Positions 26,206-35,206 of a stretch of DNA of 64,000 nucleotides are shown piece by piece. This DNA comes from Bacteroidota bacterium (GTDB taxonomy: Bacteria > Bacteroidota > Bacteroidia > B-17B0 > Aurantibacillaceae), in NCBI GenBank assembly GCA_021323535.1, contig JAJONO010000022.1, forward strand, positions 1 through 64,000. Direction: 5' to 3'. The notes under the pieces were generated by a model, which was not told where the DNA came from, ran no database searches, and saw only the letters and a list, made by a program, of their open reading frames with translations. The translations under genes and the position numbers were made by a program. Position 1 is the first letter of the stretch. Each line of letters starts with the position of its first letter.

Positions 26206-27165
26206 CTAAAAATCAAGCGCGGGACATTTTGCAACGGACCTGCCTCTAACATGTTTTTCTCCCAAACCCATTGGCGCTACCCCAACCATAATTTCGTAAC
26301 TGTTTCTTCCCGCAAAACCAATCTGGTTAATGCTGTAGGAATACGAAGTTCCTACAGAAAGGTTTTCCAATATTCTGAATTGAAAAATGGCACTGAGGAA
26401 ACTTGCATTACGCATGGCAGCTCCAAAACCAAAACGGTTGGCGTAATAAAACATCAATGTAGTATTTATGCTTGGAACACTTAAAATGGCCATGTTCACA
26501 CCAATAGAAGGCATCATGATCATGTAATCGTTAATTGAAAACACTCGTCCGTACGCAGCGAAAATAGTTGGATTTAGTCGCGTTGGTCCGCCGAGCCCTC
26601 TCCCTTTGAAATCTTCCTGTTTATTTATACTCACTTGTCTTGCCGATATATCAAAGAAGAATCTTTTGTTGGATAATCTCATACCAGGAATAAGATCGGG
26701 GTAAACAAGGGTTTTAAATACATCCGATCTCGCGATTGGGTCGTTAGGGTCGATAGCATACTGGCTGAGAAAAAACATTCTGGCTCCTGCGTAAATTCCA
26801 AATGAAGCAACAAGGTTTTTTCTTAGGAGCATGTGAATGGTGTAACTTCCGTATACGCCGTTGTTAGACATAACACCGCTCTGATCACGCTCCACAAGAA
26901 AACCTATATTCTGCCAGTAACTATAGCTGCGAGGCGGACGGATGGTGTAAGAGCCGCTGACGAACGTTGCTTTGGGCGCCTTATCAAAATCTACCCATTG
27001 ACGATTGGCTCCGAAGATGTAATTAATTTTTTGATTGATGTTAGTTCCTGACGCGGCGGGATTGATCACCGATTTTCCGAAAACATACTGGACGTAATTC
27101 GTAGTCTGCTGCGATTTAAGAATGAAGCAAAGACAAACGATCAAATATGTAATTAATTTTTTCAA
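26206..27165 (-). CDS. PorP/SprF family type IX secretion-associated outer-membrane protein
   Basis: About 319 residues of the PorP/SprF family: YVFGKSVINPAASGTNINQK, FGANRQWVDFDKAPKATFVS, SYSYWQNIGFLVERDQSGVM and YGSYTIHMLLRKNLVASFGI are family-like blocks, with strands to the C-terminus. These outer-membrane proteins support T9SS function and surface adhesin attachment. An ATG frame opens at 27192, but a TTG at 27165 lies 2 bases after the upstream stop and directly begins a clean signal peptide (KKLITYLIVCLCFILKSQQ), so I prefer it. Confidence 0.85.
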   Translation of the reverse strand: MKKLITYLIVCLCFILKSQQTTNYVQYVFGKSVINPAASGTNINQKINYIFGANRQWVDFDKAPKATFVSGSYTIRPPRSYSYWQNIGFLVERDQSGVMSNNGVYGSYTIHMLLRKNLVASFGIYAGARMFFLSQYAIDPNDPIARSDVFKTLVYPDLIPGMRLSNKRFFFDISARQVSINKQEDFKGRGLGGPTRLNPTIFAAYGRVFSINDYMIMMPSIGVNMAILSVPSINTTLMFYYANRFGFGAAMRNASFLSAIFQFRILENLSVGTSYSYSINQIGFAGRNSYEIMVGVAPMGLGEKHVRGRSVAKCPALDF

Positions 27166-27167
27166 TT

Positions 27168-27872
27168 CTATTGCAGTGATATAATGGCCCACATTCTTCC
27201 GGTAATACCCTTATCTCTTCTATAACTGAAGAAATCATTTTCAAAAGTACAGCGGTTCATTGTCCAGATATTTTCTGAAGGAACATTATTTTTTTCAAGC
27301 ACGAAACGGTTGCAGGCCACCAAATCAACATGGCGGTCTTTCCAGCACGAAGATGGAAATCCGTTTTGTTCAAATTGCTCGATCACTTCGTTTCCAACTT
27401 CAAAATTTTTCTGACAGATGCCTTGTCCGATCGCCACCTGAATATTTCTGGCAACAGCGCCAAGCTCTACCATTTTATCAAGCGTTGTTTCAGCTATCTT
27501 ACCAACGGTTCCTCTCCAACCAGCGTGCGCGGCGCCAATCACTTTATTTACTTCATCGTAAAATAAAACAGGATAACAATCCGCGATGCTTACAGCAAGC
27601 ACAAGTTTTTTTTCTTTACTCACGAGCGCATCGCCTTCCTGTTTTCCGGGAGCGGCAATGTTCACTTTATTTCCATGAACCTGTTTCAGGTTGCATAAGT
27701 TTGAAATAGATAAACCTAACTGGTTTAAAGAGAGTTCTCTGTTTCTTAAAATATTTTCTTCTTTATCTTCCGAACCTCCGAGATTAAGTGAATCGAAAGG
27801 CGTTTTCGAAACTCCTCCTTCTCTTGTGGAAAAACCATGAACACATTTTATATTTGGGGCGGTGAGCCACAT
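27168..27872 (-). CDS. pgeF: Peptidoglycan editing factor PgeF (YfiH, laccase-domain)
   Basis: 234 residues of the multicopper-oxidase-like DUF152 family. The metal site residues are visible: NLCNLKQVHGNKV (H), SIADCYPVLFYDEV (C) and AAHAGWRGTVGKI (H). PgeF removes misincorporated L-serine-containing muramyl peptides or acts on purine nucleosides in related proteins. ATG overlaps the pyk stop (TAATG). Confidence 0.88.
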   Translation of the reverse strand: MWLTAPNIKCVHGFSTREGGVSKTPFDSLNLGGSEDKEENILRNRELSLNQLGLSISNLCNLKQVHGNKVNIAAPGKQEGDALVSKEKKLVLAVSIADCYPVLFYDEVNKVIGAAHAGWRGTVGKIAETTLDKMVELGAVARNIQVAIGQGICQKNFEVGNEVIEQFEQNGFPSSCWKDRHVDLVACNRFVLEKNNVPSENIWTMNRCTFENDFFSYRRDKGITGRMWAIISLQ

Positions 27873-29299
27873 TAGTTAATATAACTCAGCTTCATCATGT
27901 TTGTTCTTCCTTTTTCTTTCATAGGCATGCTGGCGATGTTGATTACGAGATCATCATCTTTTACGAACCCACGTTTCTTAATAAACGCTTTTAAATCGTT
28001 GATGGTTTCATCGGTGCTTTCATATTTGTTGTAATAGAAACCCCGAATGCCCCATACAAGACTTAAAGTTGTAAGCAAAGATTGGTTATCGGTAAAAATA
28101 AACATGTGTGCCTTTGGGCGGTGACTAGACAATTTAAAAGCAGTGTAACCACTATTGGTCATACTGATGATGGCTTGAGCTCCGGCATGATGCGCCAATG
28201 AACAGGCGTTATAACAAATACTATCGGTGATATAAGTAATCGTTTTAATAGACGGTGTATGTTCTTTGTAATAAATTGTATCGAGTTCTTCTACCTGGGT
28301 AATGATCCTTCTCATCATTTCAATAACCTTTACAGGATATTTTCCTACCGATGTTTCAGCGCTGAGCATTACTGCGTCGGCACCGTCCATTACCGCGTTG
28401 GCCACGTCGTTTACTTCAGCGCGTGTTGGTGTGTAAGAAGTGATCATGCTTTCCATCATCTGGGTAGCAATGATAACAGGCTTACCAATCTCTACACATT
28501 TATGCACGATCATTTTCTGTAAAAGGGGAACCTGTTCCATTGGAAGTTCAACTCCAAGATCACCACGCGCTACCATAATGCCATCAGTTACATCAATGAT
28601 ATTATCAATTTCTTTAATGGCTTCCGGTTTTTCGATCTTAGCTATAACTTTTGCACGTTTATTACGGTGACGGATAATTTCTTTCAATTCAACAATGTCG
28701 GTCACGCTTCTCACGAATGATAATCCTATCCAGTCGAAATCGTGTTCTAAAGCAAAGTCCAGATCACGGATATCCTTTACGGTTAAGCATGGCAATGAAA
28801 TTTTTGTATTCGGAAGATTGACACCCTTTTTAGAAGATAAGGTTCCTCCGATTACGATGGCGCATTTTACTTCGTCTTTATTATTTGTATCAGTTACTCT
28901 TAAATGAAGTTTTCCATCGTCGATCAAAACAACTTCGCCAACTTTAACGTCTTGTGGAAACTGAGGATACGTAATATAGACCCGGTTTTCGTCGCCTTCA
29001 CATTCTTTGGTGGTGATAATAATCTCATGTCCCTGTACCAATGTAACGTTATTATTCTTTACAATTCCAATACGTAGTTTTGGTCCCTGCAAATCGGCCA
29101 GTATACCAACGTGGCGATTGAGTTTCTTATTCAGTTCATGGATGTTGTTTACCGTGTGTTTTACAGCTTCATAATCTCCGTGAGAAAAATTAATACGACA
29201 TATATCGAGCCCCTCGTTGAACATGCCTTCCAGCACCGAAATATCGGCAGTAGCAGGACCCATGGTGGCAACGATCTTTGTTCTGTTAAAATGATTCAT
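27872..29299 (-). CDS. pyk: Pyruvate kinase
   Basis: 475 residues, complete. Pyruvate kinase transfers phosphate from phosphoenolpyruvate to ADP in glycolysis. Landmarks: FNRTKIVATMGPAT at the start, the catalytic lysine in AKIEKPEAIKEIDNIIDVTD, the DGIMVARGDLGVELPMEQVP block and MLSAETSVGKYPVKVIEMM. First gene of a tight run with pgeF and the PorP/SprF and TPR genes. Confidence 0.95.
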   Translation of the reverse strand: MNHFNRTKIVATMGPATADISVLEGMFNEGLDICRINFSHGDYEAVKHTVNNIHELNKKLNRHVGILADLQGPKLRIGIVKNNNVTLVQGHEIIITTKECEGDENRVYITYPQFPQDVKVGEVVLIDDGKLHLRVTDTNNKDEVKCAIVIGGTLSSKKGVNLPNTKISLPCLTVKDIRDLDFALEHDFDWIGLSFVRSVTDIVELKEIIRHRNKRAKVIAKIEKPEAIKEIDNIIDVTDGIMVARGDLGVELPMEQVPLLQKMIVHKCVEIGKPVIIATQMMESMITSYTPTRAEVNDVANAVMDGADAVMLSAETSVGKYPVKVIEMMRRIITQVEELDTIYYKEHTPSIKTITYITDSICYNACSLAHHAGAQAIISMTNSGYTAFKLSSHRPKAHMFIFTDNQSLLTTLSLVWGIRGFYYNKYESTDETINDLKAFIKKRGFVKDDDLVINIASMPMKEKGRTNMMKLSYIN

Positions 29300-29390
29300 A
29301 GTTCAATGTATTTTTAAAGACATCTAAGTTAAAAAAAGGATTGGACTAAGTGAATTATAGGAAGTTTATTTTTTGCCTATGTAAATACTA

Positions 29391-29582
29391 TGGTTTAACC
29401 ACATAGACACATAGCTTTTAAAGAAAAGTTGAAATGTTGTAGGAGTTATCCATAGTAAATGCCTTTCGGCACTTCAATAGTGTTAATTCAGGCTATGAAA
29501 ATATCCGAAGGATATTTTACTCTGGGTAACTCCTGCAATTATGGATTGATCATTAGATTCTATGTGTCTATGTGGTTAAAAG
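29391..29582. repeat. Long-range inverted repeat with ACCACATAGACACATAG arms
   Basis: TTTAACCACATAGACACATAG (about 29393-29413) is mirrored by CTATGTGTCTATGTGGTTAAA (about 29561-29581). Nested inside are AGGAGTTATCC and GGGTAACTCCT, plus GCCTTTCGGCAC-like and ATATCCGAAGGATAT small palindromes. No gene is visible in the 290-base gap (29300-29589), so this structured element is its main content. Confidence 0.65.
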
Positions 29583-29589
29583 ACCACCA

Positions 29590-30138
29590 TCACATACCTG
29601 GAGGTAGCGGCCCACCATTGTTTACAGGAGTATTCTGGATTGGTGTACCCGATAAAAAAGCTTTCTTTTTATTGATGCGATCCACGCTGGCCATAGCAAT
29701 GTCGAGGGTTTTATTGTCGAAGGTGCTGGTGACCACTTTTTTGTAGTAATCAATGGCTTTATCAAGTTCTCCCTGGGCTTCAAACATAATGGCCCATTCG
29801 TTGTAAATGGTAGATTTGTTCATGCCTGGCACATTTTCTGCTTTGGTAAGAAGTTCGGTTAAAACATCAAATTTCTTTAATGTAGAAAGAAGGATAGAGT
29901 AGTTATAGTAAATGGCGCAATAATCAGGGGCAGTCTGATATGCAATTTTATAATGTTCTTCAGCCTTTGTATAATCCTTGATCTTTGTTTCGTAAATAAA
30001 TCCAAGATGGTTATGGGCTTTTCCGAATAAAGGATCGTCGAGAATAATATCGTTTAAGATATGAATAGCTTCATTGATCTTATTGTCTTTAATTTTCTGA
30101 TCGGCGTCGCTAAGAAGTTGTTCGTTACGTAAGCTCAT
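29590..30138 (-). CDS. Tetratricopeptide-repeat protein
   Basis: 182 residues, no signal peptide. Three to four TPR-like units: KINEAIHILNDIILDDPLFG, AHNHLGFIYETKIKDYTKAE, YYNYSILLSTLKKFDVLTEL and IYNEWAIMFEAQGELDKAID. The C-terminus is proline and glycine rich (PVNNGGPLPPGM). Cytosolic scaffold or chaperone-like role is inference. Confidence 0.75.
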   Translation of the reverse strand: MSLRNEQLLSDADQKIKDNKINEAIHILNDIILDDPLFGKAHNHLGFIYETKIKDYTKAEEHYKIAYQTAPDYCAIYYNYSILLSTLKKFDVLTELLTKAENVPGMNKSTIYNEWAIMFEAQGELDKAIDYYKKVVTSTFDNKTLDIAMASVDRINKKKAFLSGTPIQNTPVNNGGPLPPGM

Positions 30139-30295
30139 GGCAAATAATTTAGAAGTTTAAATGTAGGAAATATTTGGATTGAGGAACGTTAAATTTACCC
30201 TCAGGTTTATATTTCAACCCCTTGCGCCTACGCTATAGCTTCAGCGGTACGCGGGCAGGGTTGTGATAATTTTAGAATTAAAAGTCTATTCGCAT

Positions 30296-30540
30296 TTGAC
30301 CCCTCTGGAGTCGCGATGATTAGTCTATGTATCTGACTTAATATGGGGTAAGGTAATACAATATAAATTCTGCAAATTTATTTCCGGACATTAATTAATA
30401 TATTTAAACCTAAATAGTCAGTGAATACTATTTACCTATAAAAATACTAGTAATATTGCAGCTTTGCGACTCCAGAGGAGTCGAATATGATTAGCAAAAA
30501 AAATATTTTTTTGCGTAACAACCGTGAAGGAGTTGAATCC
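30296..30540. repeat. Cluster of hairpin repeats (GACTCC-GGAGTC followed by GATTAG)
   Basis: The 423-base gap 30139-30561 has no gene I can support. It holds GACTCCAGAGGAGTCGAATA then TGATTAG at 30469-30494, a related GACCCCTCTGGAGTCGCGAT then GATTAG at 30298-30322, and CAACCGTGAAGGAGTTGAAT at 30519-30538. Each is a short palindrome followed by a GAAT- or GAT-type tail, a style of dispersed repeat common in Bacteroidota. Confidence 0.65.
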
Positions 30541-30561
30541 AAAACGGGAATTATTCGGGAT

Positions 30562-31044
30562 TTATTTATTAAGATAAGCGCAGCCTTTATATAACGCATT
30601 ATTGTATTTAATAGTAATAGACCTGTCGCGTTTTTCACCGCTTCCACCTTCGGTACATTCTTTATTTTCTATTGTAATTCCAATAGCAATGTTGACTTTA
30701 TCAGATTTTTCCACAATGGCTGATTTGTATATTTTTTCTGTTGCTATAGATGCAAAATCATGATCGAGATGAACGCTATCCTCACCATTGTTTAAGAGTA
30801 AACGTAAGTGGCCTTTTGTAAATTCAGCATACCACCCCGGCTCCGTTCCTCTTGCAATAAGAATTGGTTTTTCGACTGCAATAATTTTCGCGCTTTCAGA
30901 TATTTCTTTCTTTGCAGAGTCTTCTGTTTCTTCCAACGAAGTCAATATTTCTATTTTACTTGTTGGAACGTTATCTTCTTCTTTTATTTCATTACATGAA
31001 GTAACAGCGAAAATACTTGCCGCTATAAAGAATTTTAATTTCAT
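30562..31044 (-). CDS. Lipoprotein with COG3650-like domain
   Basis: 160 residues. Lipoprotein signal MKLKFFIAASIFAVTSCNEI (lipobox VTSC). Residues about 60-158 resemble the COG3650 domain: LIARGTEPGWYAEFTKGHL carries the G-T-E-P-G-W motif, and the C-terminal half ends with YNNALYKGCAYLN, where a cysteine usually pairs with one earlier (here NKECTEGG). Envelope location; function unknown. Start overlaps the transketolase subunit stop by ATGA. Confidence 0.7.
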   Translation of the reverse strand: MKLKFFIAASIFAVTSCNEIKEEDNVPTSKIEILTSLEETEDSAKKEISESAKIIAVEKPILIARGTEPGWYAEFTKGHLRLLLNNGEDSVHLDHDFASIATEKIYKSAIVEKSDKVNIAIGITIENKECTEGGSGEKRDRSITIKYNNALYKGCAYLNK

Positions 31045-31997
31045 TTTTTTCTCGCTATTACTTTTTCTACAGCAGTTACAATGTTAGAAGTATCGAGTCC
31101 GTATTTAACCATTAGCTGGTCTGGCGTACCGCTTTCTCCAAAACTGTCGTTCACTGCAACAAATTCCTGTGGCATTGGTAATTTTCGGCTTAATAATTGC
31201 GCTACGCTGTCACCCAATCCTCCATGCATCTGATGTTCTTCTGCAGTGACAACGCATTTTGTTTTGGTTATAGATTTTAAAATGGCTTCTTCATCAAGCG
31301 GTTTGATCGTGTGGATGTTAATTATCTCCGCGCTGATTCCTTTCTCCGCTAATTTTTCTCCTGCTTCAATGGCTTTCCACACTAAATGCCCGGTAGCAAC
31401 AATTGTTACATCTGTTCCTTCGTTTAGCATTACCGCTTTTCCGATTTCAAAATTCTGATCGGCCGGTGTAAAGTTGGGAACAGTTGGACGACCGAAACGT
31501 AAATAAACCGGACCATGATGTTTTGCAATAGCGATAGTAGCTGCTTTTGTCTGGTTATAATCACAAGGATTAATAACTACCATTCCCGGTAGCATTTTCA
31601 TGAGGCCAATATCTTCAAGGATCTGGTGTGTCGCGCCATCTTCTCCTAAAGTTAATCCGGCGTGTGAAGCGCAGATCTTTACATTCTTGTGAGAATAAGC
31701 AATGCTCTGACGGATCTGATCGTATACACGGCCAGTACTGAAATTAGCGAATGTTCCTGTGAAAGGAATTTTTCCGCCGATGGTTAAACCTGCGGCAATG
31801 CCTATCATGTTAGCCTCGGCAATTCCAATCTGGAAAAAACGCTCAGGGTGAGCTTTCTGAAAAGCGTCCATTTTTAATGAGCCTGTTAAGTCGGCGCAAA
31901 GTGCAACTACGTCAGGATTAGATTTTCCAAGTTCTGATAGTCCTGCTCCGAAACCGGAACGTGTATCTTTTTTTTCAGTGTAAGTATATTTTTTCAT
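31041..31997 (-). CDS. Transketolase, C-terminal subunit
   Basis: 318 residues covering the Pyr and C-terminal domains of transketolase. Landmarks: FFQIGIAEANMIGIAAGLTI, the G-R-V-Y-D-Q-I-R-Q segment, ICASHAGLTLGEDGATHQIL and VTAEEHQMHGGLGDSVAQLL. With the N-terminal subunit at 33450-34298 it forms a split transketolase that moves two-carbon units between ketose and aldose phosphates. Unusually, a 470-residue von Willebrand A gene lies between the two halves. Confidence 0.92.
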   Translation of the reverse strand: MKKYTYTEKKDTRSGFGAGLSELGKSNPDVVALCADLTGSLKMDAFQKAHPERFFQIGIAEANMIGIAAGLTIGGKIPFTGTFANFSTGRVYDQIRQSIAYSHKNVKICASHAGLTLGEDGATHQILEDIGLMKMLPGMVVINPCDYNQTKAATIAIAKHHGPVYLRFGRPTVPNFTPADQNFEIGKAVMLNEGTDVTIVATGHLVWKAIEAGEKLAEKGISAEIINIHTIKPLDEEAILKSITKTKCVVTAEEHQMHGGLGDSVAQLLSRKLPMPQEFVAVNDSFGESGTPDQLMVKYGLDTSNIVTAVEKVIARKK

Positions 31998-32002
31998 TCG
32001 TC

Positions 32003-33415
32003 TTAAAACAATTTTACGGTTTGAGGCAGTCCCGATTTTACTTCAAAATTACGCTCGATGCTTTTTACCGTTTCTTTAGTGAATTGGTAACGGAACATTA
32101 CTTTGTATCTGCCGGGCTGTAAATATATAATTTCGTTTTGTAAAGTGGGACTTAAGTTACAAACCCATGTTACTGTTTTTCCATCATCCACATAAATACT
32201 TCCAAAGCCGGTGTTCTGTCTCTGAAAAAGAACACTACCGCTGGTAGGTATTTTAATGGTGTTGGTGCTGCTTTGTTTTATCTCTACATCTTTCAGATTG
32301 ATGCGTGGCAGAGTAAGAACTTCAAGGTCATATTTTCCCACAATGTATTTTTCGGTTTTTCCAAAATCGTGAACATTAAGGGTTTTCATATCCGTTCCTT
32401 TTCTTATAATGGTGGTAGGAAAATATTTACTGATCGGCCCTTCCAGTTCCAGTTTCAGATAACCCTGTGGCGCATCGAGTGGAATAACATTGTGTTTTCC
32501 TTTTACGATAGTAATGTTTTTTTTCTCCTGGTGCGGAATAGTATGAACTGTGAGATCGTATTTTAATTCGGGGTCAAGAACCAATGTATCAGGATTGCCA
32601 CGGTGGTTAATGGTGTGCAGATAATTGTATTTTACTTTGCTGGTTCCTGCTTCGTAAAAGGTCATGTCCACATCTGTTTCCGTTGGTTTTTTTGTAATAT
32701 CAAGAAGGTCAACTTCAACAGTGGTTTGCGATAATGCTTCGGTAATCACGAGTTTCAAAACATCTTTAAAATTAGCTTCATTACTTACGTCATAATATTT
32801 TCCCATACAGCCGAACACATCGGCGAATTTCACATCGAGGCCAACACCAATTACAAAAGGGCGAAGAAAAATTCCTTTTTTCTGTAACTCAATACTTACC
32901 TGGCAAGGATTTCCGCCGCATTCTTCAATACCATCGGTTATTAAAATCACAATGTTCCGGCAATTTCCTTTTGGGGTAAAATCGGCAGTACACTCTCCCA
33001 GCGAATACGCGATTGGAGTGGTTCCCAGGGGTTCCAGCTTCATGATGCGTTGTTTGATCTTTAGATAATTTGTTTTGGCGTCGGCGAAAGGCACTTCCAG
33101 TTTACTATCCTTACAATTTCTTTCAGGTTTAAAAAAAGTAGTATGTCCGTAACATCTCAAAGCCAATTCGAGATCAGGAATATTTTTGAGGCTGTCGAGA
33201 AATTCGCCCATCACTTTTTTGGCAACTTCAATTTTAATGTTGCTGTTCCAGGGAGCATACATGCTGTAGGAATCATCAAAAATGAAAAGGATGCGGTTGG
33301 TGACTTGAGATCTTAGAGAAAAGGAAATAAAAAAGAAAATAAGCAGAAGAGTGTTTAGTTTTGAGTGTTTAGTTTTTAATATGGCATTTCTAAACATTGG
33401 TATTTTACTAAACAT
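32003..33415 (-). CDS. Secreted von Willebrand factor A-domain protein
   Basis: Up to 470 residues. The signal-like segment NTLLLIFFFISFSLRSQ is preceded by a region coding KTKHSKLNT from an intergenic-type repeat phrase, so the start (33415, or the second ATG at 33397) is uncertain. A vWA domain follows at about 42-240 with the MIDAS motif ILFIFDDSYSMYAPW (D-D-S-Y-S), a threonine in PLGTTPIAYSL and IVILITDGIEECGGNPC. The C-terminal half looks like beta-sandwich repeats. Probably binds a protein ligand via a metal ion in the periplasm or at the surface. Confidence 0.82.
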   Translation of the reverse strand: MFSKIPMFRNAILKTKHSKLNTLLLIFFFISFSLRSQVTNRILFIFDDSYSMYAPWNSNIKIEVAKKVMGEFLDSLKNIPDLELALRCYGHTTFFKPERNCKDSKLEVPFADAKTNYLKIKQRIMKLEPLGTTPIAYSLGECTADFTPKGNCRNIVILITDGIEECGGNPCQVSIELQKKGIFLRPFVIGVGLDVKFADVFGCMGKYYDVSNEANFKDVLKLVITEALSQTTVEVDLLDITKKPTETDVDMTFYEAGTSKVKYNYLHTINHRGNPDTLVLDPELKYDLTVHTIPHQEKKNITIVKGKHNVIPLDAPQGYLKLELEGPISKYFPTTIIRKGTDMKTLNVHDFGKTEKYIVGKYDLEVLTLPRINLKDVEIKQSSTNTIKIPTSGSVLFQRQNTGFGSIYVDDGKTVTWVCNLSPTLQNEIIYLQPGRYKVMFRYQFTKETVKSIERNFEVKSGLPQTVKLF

Positions 33416-33449
33416 TAAAAACTAATAACTAAACACTGAATTTATAATT

Positions 33450-34298
33450 CTAATAGTCTCCTTCGGTTACAAGTAATTGGTCGAGGGCCAGTTGGAGTTG
33501 CTCATCGTTTGGAGCTGAACCGTGCCATTTGTGGGTGCCCATCATGTAATCAACGCCCATACCCATATCGGTTTTCATAAGGATCATGATCGGTTTTCCT
33601 TTACCTACAAAGGTTTTGGCGTGTTTTAAAGATTCGATCACTTTTTCAAGATCATTACCATAGTTGTTTTCGAGAACGTGCCATCCGAAAGCTTCGAATT
33701 TTGCTTTTAAACTTCCAAGCGGAAGAACATGTTCAACGTCACCGTCAATTTGCCTTCCGTTATAATCTACACTGGCGATGAGATTGTCAACCTTATTTCC
33801 GGCTGCATACATGGCCGCTTCCCAGATCTGACCTTCCTGTAATTCGCCATCCCCATGAAGAGAATAAACAATATGTGGATCTTTATTCAGTTTTTTTGCA
33901 AGGGCGGCACCAACGGCAACGCTCATGCCTTGTCCGAGTGAACCACTGGCCACACGAACTCCAGGCAATCCTTCATGCGTAGTAGGATGTCCCTGTAATC
34001 TTGAATTTAATTTCCGGAATGTTTTTAACTCATCAACCGGAAAATACCCCGCTCGGGCCAGGATACTGTAAAACACCGGGCTGATGTGGCCGTTGCTCAG
34101 AAAGAAAAGATCTTCATTTTTACCATCCATTGTAAAATTGGCAGGATCGTGTTTCATGATCACTTTGTAAAGCGCCACAAAATACTCCACGCAGCCTAGT
34201 GAGCCGCCCGGGTGACCCGAATTTACAGCATGAACCATTCTTACAATATCCCTTCGAACAAGGGTACAAAGGTTTTTGAGAGCTTCAGTGTTTTGCAT
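33450..34298 (-). CDS. Transketolase, N-terminal (TPP-binding) subunit
   Basis: 282 residues. Landmarks: DIVRMVHAVNSGHPGGSLGC, NLFFLSNGHISP-type segment (here EDLFFLSNGHISPVFYS), ASGSLGQGMSVAVGAALAKK and the thiamine diphosphate motif HGDGELQEGQIWEAAMYA ending near VDYNGRQIDG. First gene of the run; a -7 box TAATTTTG lies at 34315-34322. Confidence 0.93.
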   Translation of the reverse strand: MQNTEALKNLCTLVRRDIVRMVHAVNSGHPGGSLGCVEYFVALYKVIMKHDPANFTMDGKNEDLFFLSNGHISPVFYSILARAGYFPVDELKTFRKLNSRLQGHPTTHEGLPGVRVASGSLGQGMSVAVGAALAKKLNKDPHIVYSLHGDGELQEGQIWEAAMYAAGNKVDNLIASVDYNGRQIDGDVEHVLPLGSLKAKFEAFGWHVLENNYGNDLEKVIESLKHAKTFVGKGKPIMILMKTDMGMGVDYMMGTHKWHGSAPNDEQLQLALDQLLVTEGDY

Positions 34299-34314
34299 AG
34301 TCGTTAGTGAGGCA

Positions 34315-34322
34315 CAAAATTA
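34315..34322 (-). promoter_or_regulatory. -7 promoter box (TAATTTTG) of the transketolase run
   Basis: TAATTTTG on the minus strand matches TAnnTTTG, 16 bases before the ATG at 34298. No clear -33 TTTG at standard spacing. Confidence 0.5.
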
Positions 34323-34426
34323 CCGTTAAATATCGGGCCGGAAATACTTTGTTAAAAAACAATGAAGTATGTTAAAAACTCAGTAAATACAGAGGGTTTA
34401 AAGTCAAAGGATAAATGAAGTATTGG

Positions 34427-34434
34427 TATATTTG
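34427..34434 (+). promoter_or_regulatory. -7 promoter box (TATATTTG) that fixes the start of the lipoprotein gene
   Basis: TATATTTG is an exact TAnnTTTG match lying inside an in-frame extension that opens at 34415. Transcription would start around 34440, so translation must begin at the ATG at 34451. Confidence 0.65.
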
Positions 34435-34450
34435 TAGCCTGAAAATTATA

Positions 34451-35197
34451 ATGAAAAGAGCTGCAATAGTTTTATTAGCCCTGGTGATTGGTTTTTCGTG
34501 TAAAAAGAACGAAAAGAGTGAAAGTGAAAACCCTGCTCCGGTTACTCCGGCGAATGGGACGCTTAACTTTACAATAACCAGTTATGATTCACTTGGCCAG
34601 GCAGAAGCTAAAACACCAAACACAAGTATTTCGCTTGCAGGTACAGCATATTCAGCTGCATGCGATTCTAATGGTAAAGCCTCTTTTTCACTGCCTTCAG
34701 GAAATTATGCTCCTAATGTTATAAGGGCCAAACATGAAGGCGCTCCATTTAACGTTTCGGTTTCGTCAGGTGGCACCACCAACGCTACTTCTTTTGTAGC
34801 CAGAAATTCTCCGTTTACTTTGCAATTTGCCGGCGGTGGCGCTAATTCTACCGGTAATGTGAGTGTTTCCATGAATGTGAACCCAGCCATTCCTGCCGGA
34901 AAATCGGTGAAGGTGGCGGTGCTTTGCAGTTCTCAGCCCGGGCTCAGTGTAAGCTCTTATTCGGTTATCAATGAGATATATCTCACGCAAAATTCAAATT
35001 CAAATTATAATGTGTGCACCGGAGCTATTCAATCTGCTGTAAACCAGATTCCGAATGGCGGTGATATTTATCTGCTGGCAGTGCCCGTTACTTATGGAAA
35101 TTATTATAGCAATATTCTCGGAAAAAATATTTTAATTGGAGATAATCTCCCTTTATCTGTCCCAACTGCAACTATCAAATTAACTAAAAACTGGTAA
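34451..35197 (+). CDS. Lipoprotein with a beta-sandwich-like domain
   Basis: 248 residues from MKRAAIVLLALVIGFSCKKN (lipobox GFSC). After a charged linker the protein has an N-terminal carboxypeptidase-like sandwich (TLNFTITSYDSLGQAEAKTP, SLAGTAYSACDS-type turn, KASFSLPSGNY) and a second S/N-rich domain with VSMNVNPAIPAGKSVKVAVL. Codons are rich in Ser, Asn and Gly as expected for a surface lipoprotein. Function unknown. The start is set by the promoter box at 34427-34434. Confidence 0.72.
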   Translation: MKRAAIVLLALVIGFSCKKNEKSESENPAPVTPANGTLNFTITSYDSLGQAEAKTPNTSISLAGTAYSAACDSNGKASFSLPSGNYAPNVIRAKHEGAPFNVSVSSGGTTNATSFVARNSPFTLQFAGGGANSTGNVSVSMNVNPAIPAGKSVKVAVLCSSQPGLSVSSYSVINEIYLTQNSNSNYNVCTGAIQSAVNQIPNGGDIYLLAVPVTYGNYYSNILGKNILIGDNLPLSVPTATIKLTKNW

Positions 35198-35206
35198 TAA
35201 AAATTT

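Noticed and set aside
27260-27709. 149-codon plus-strand frame
   Set aside because: Antisense to pgeF, with composition typical of a shadow frame.
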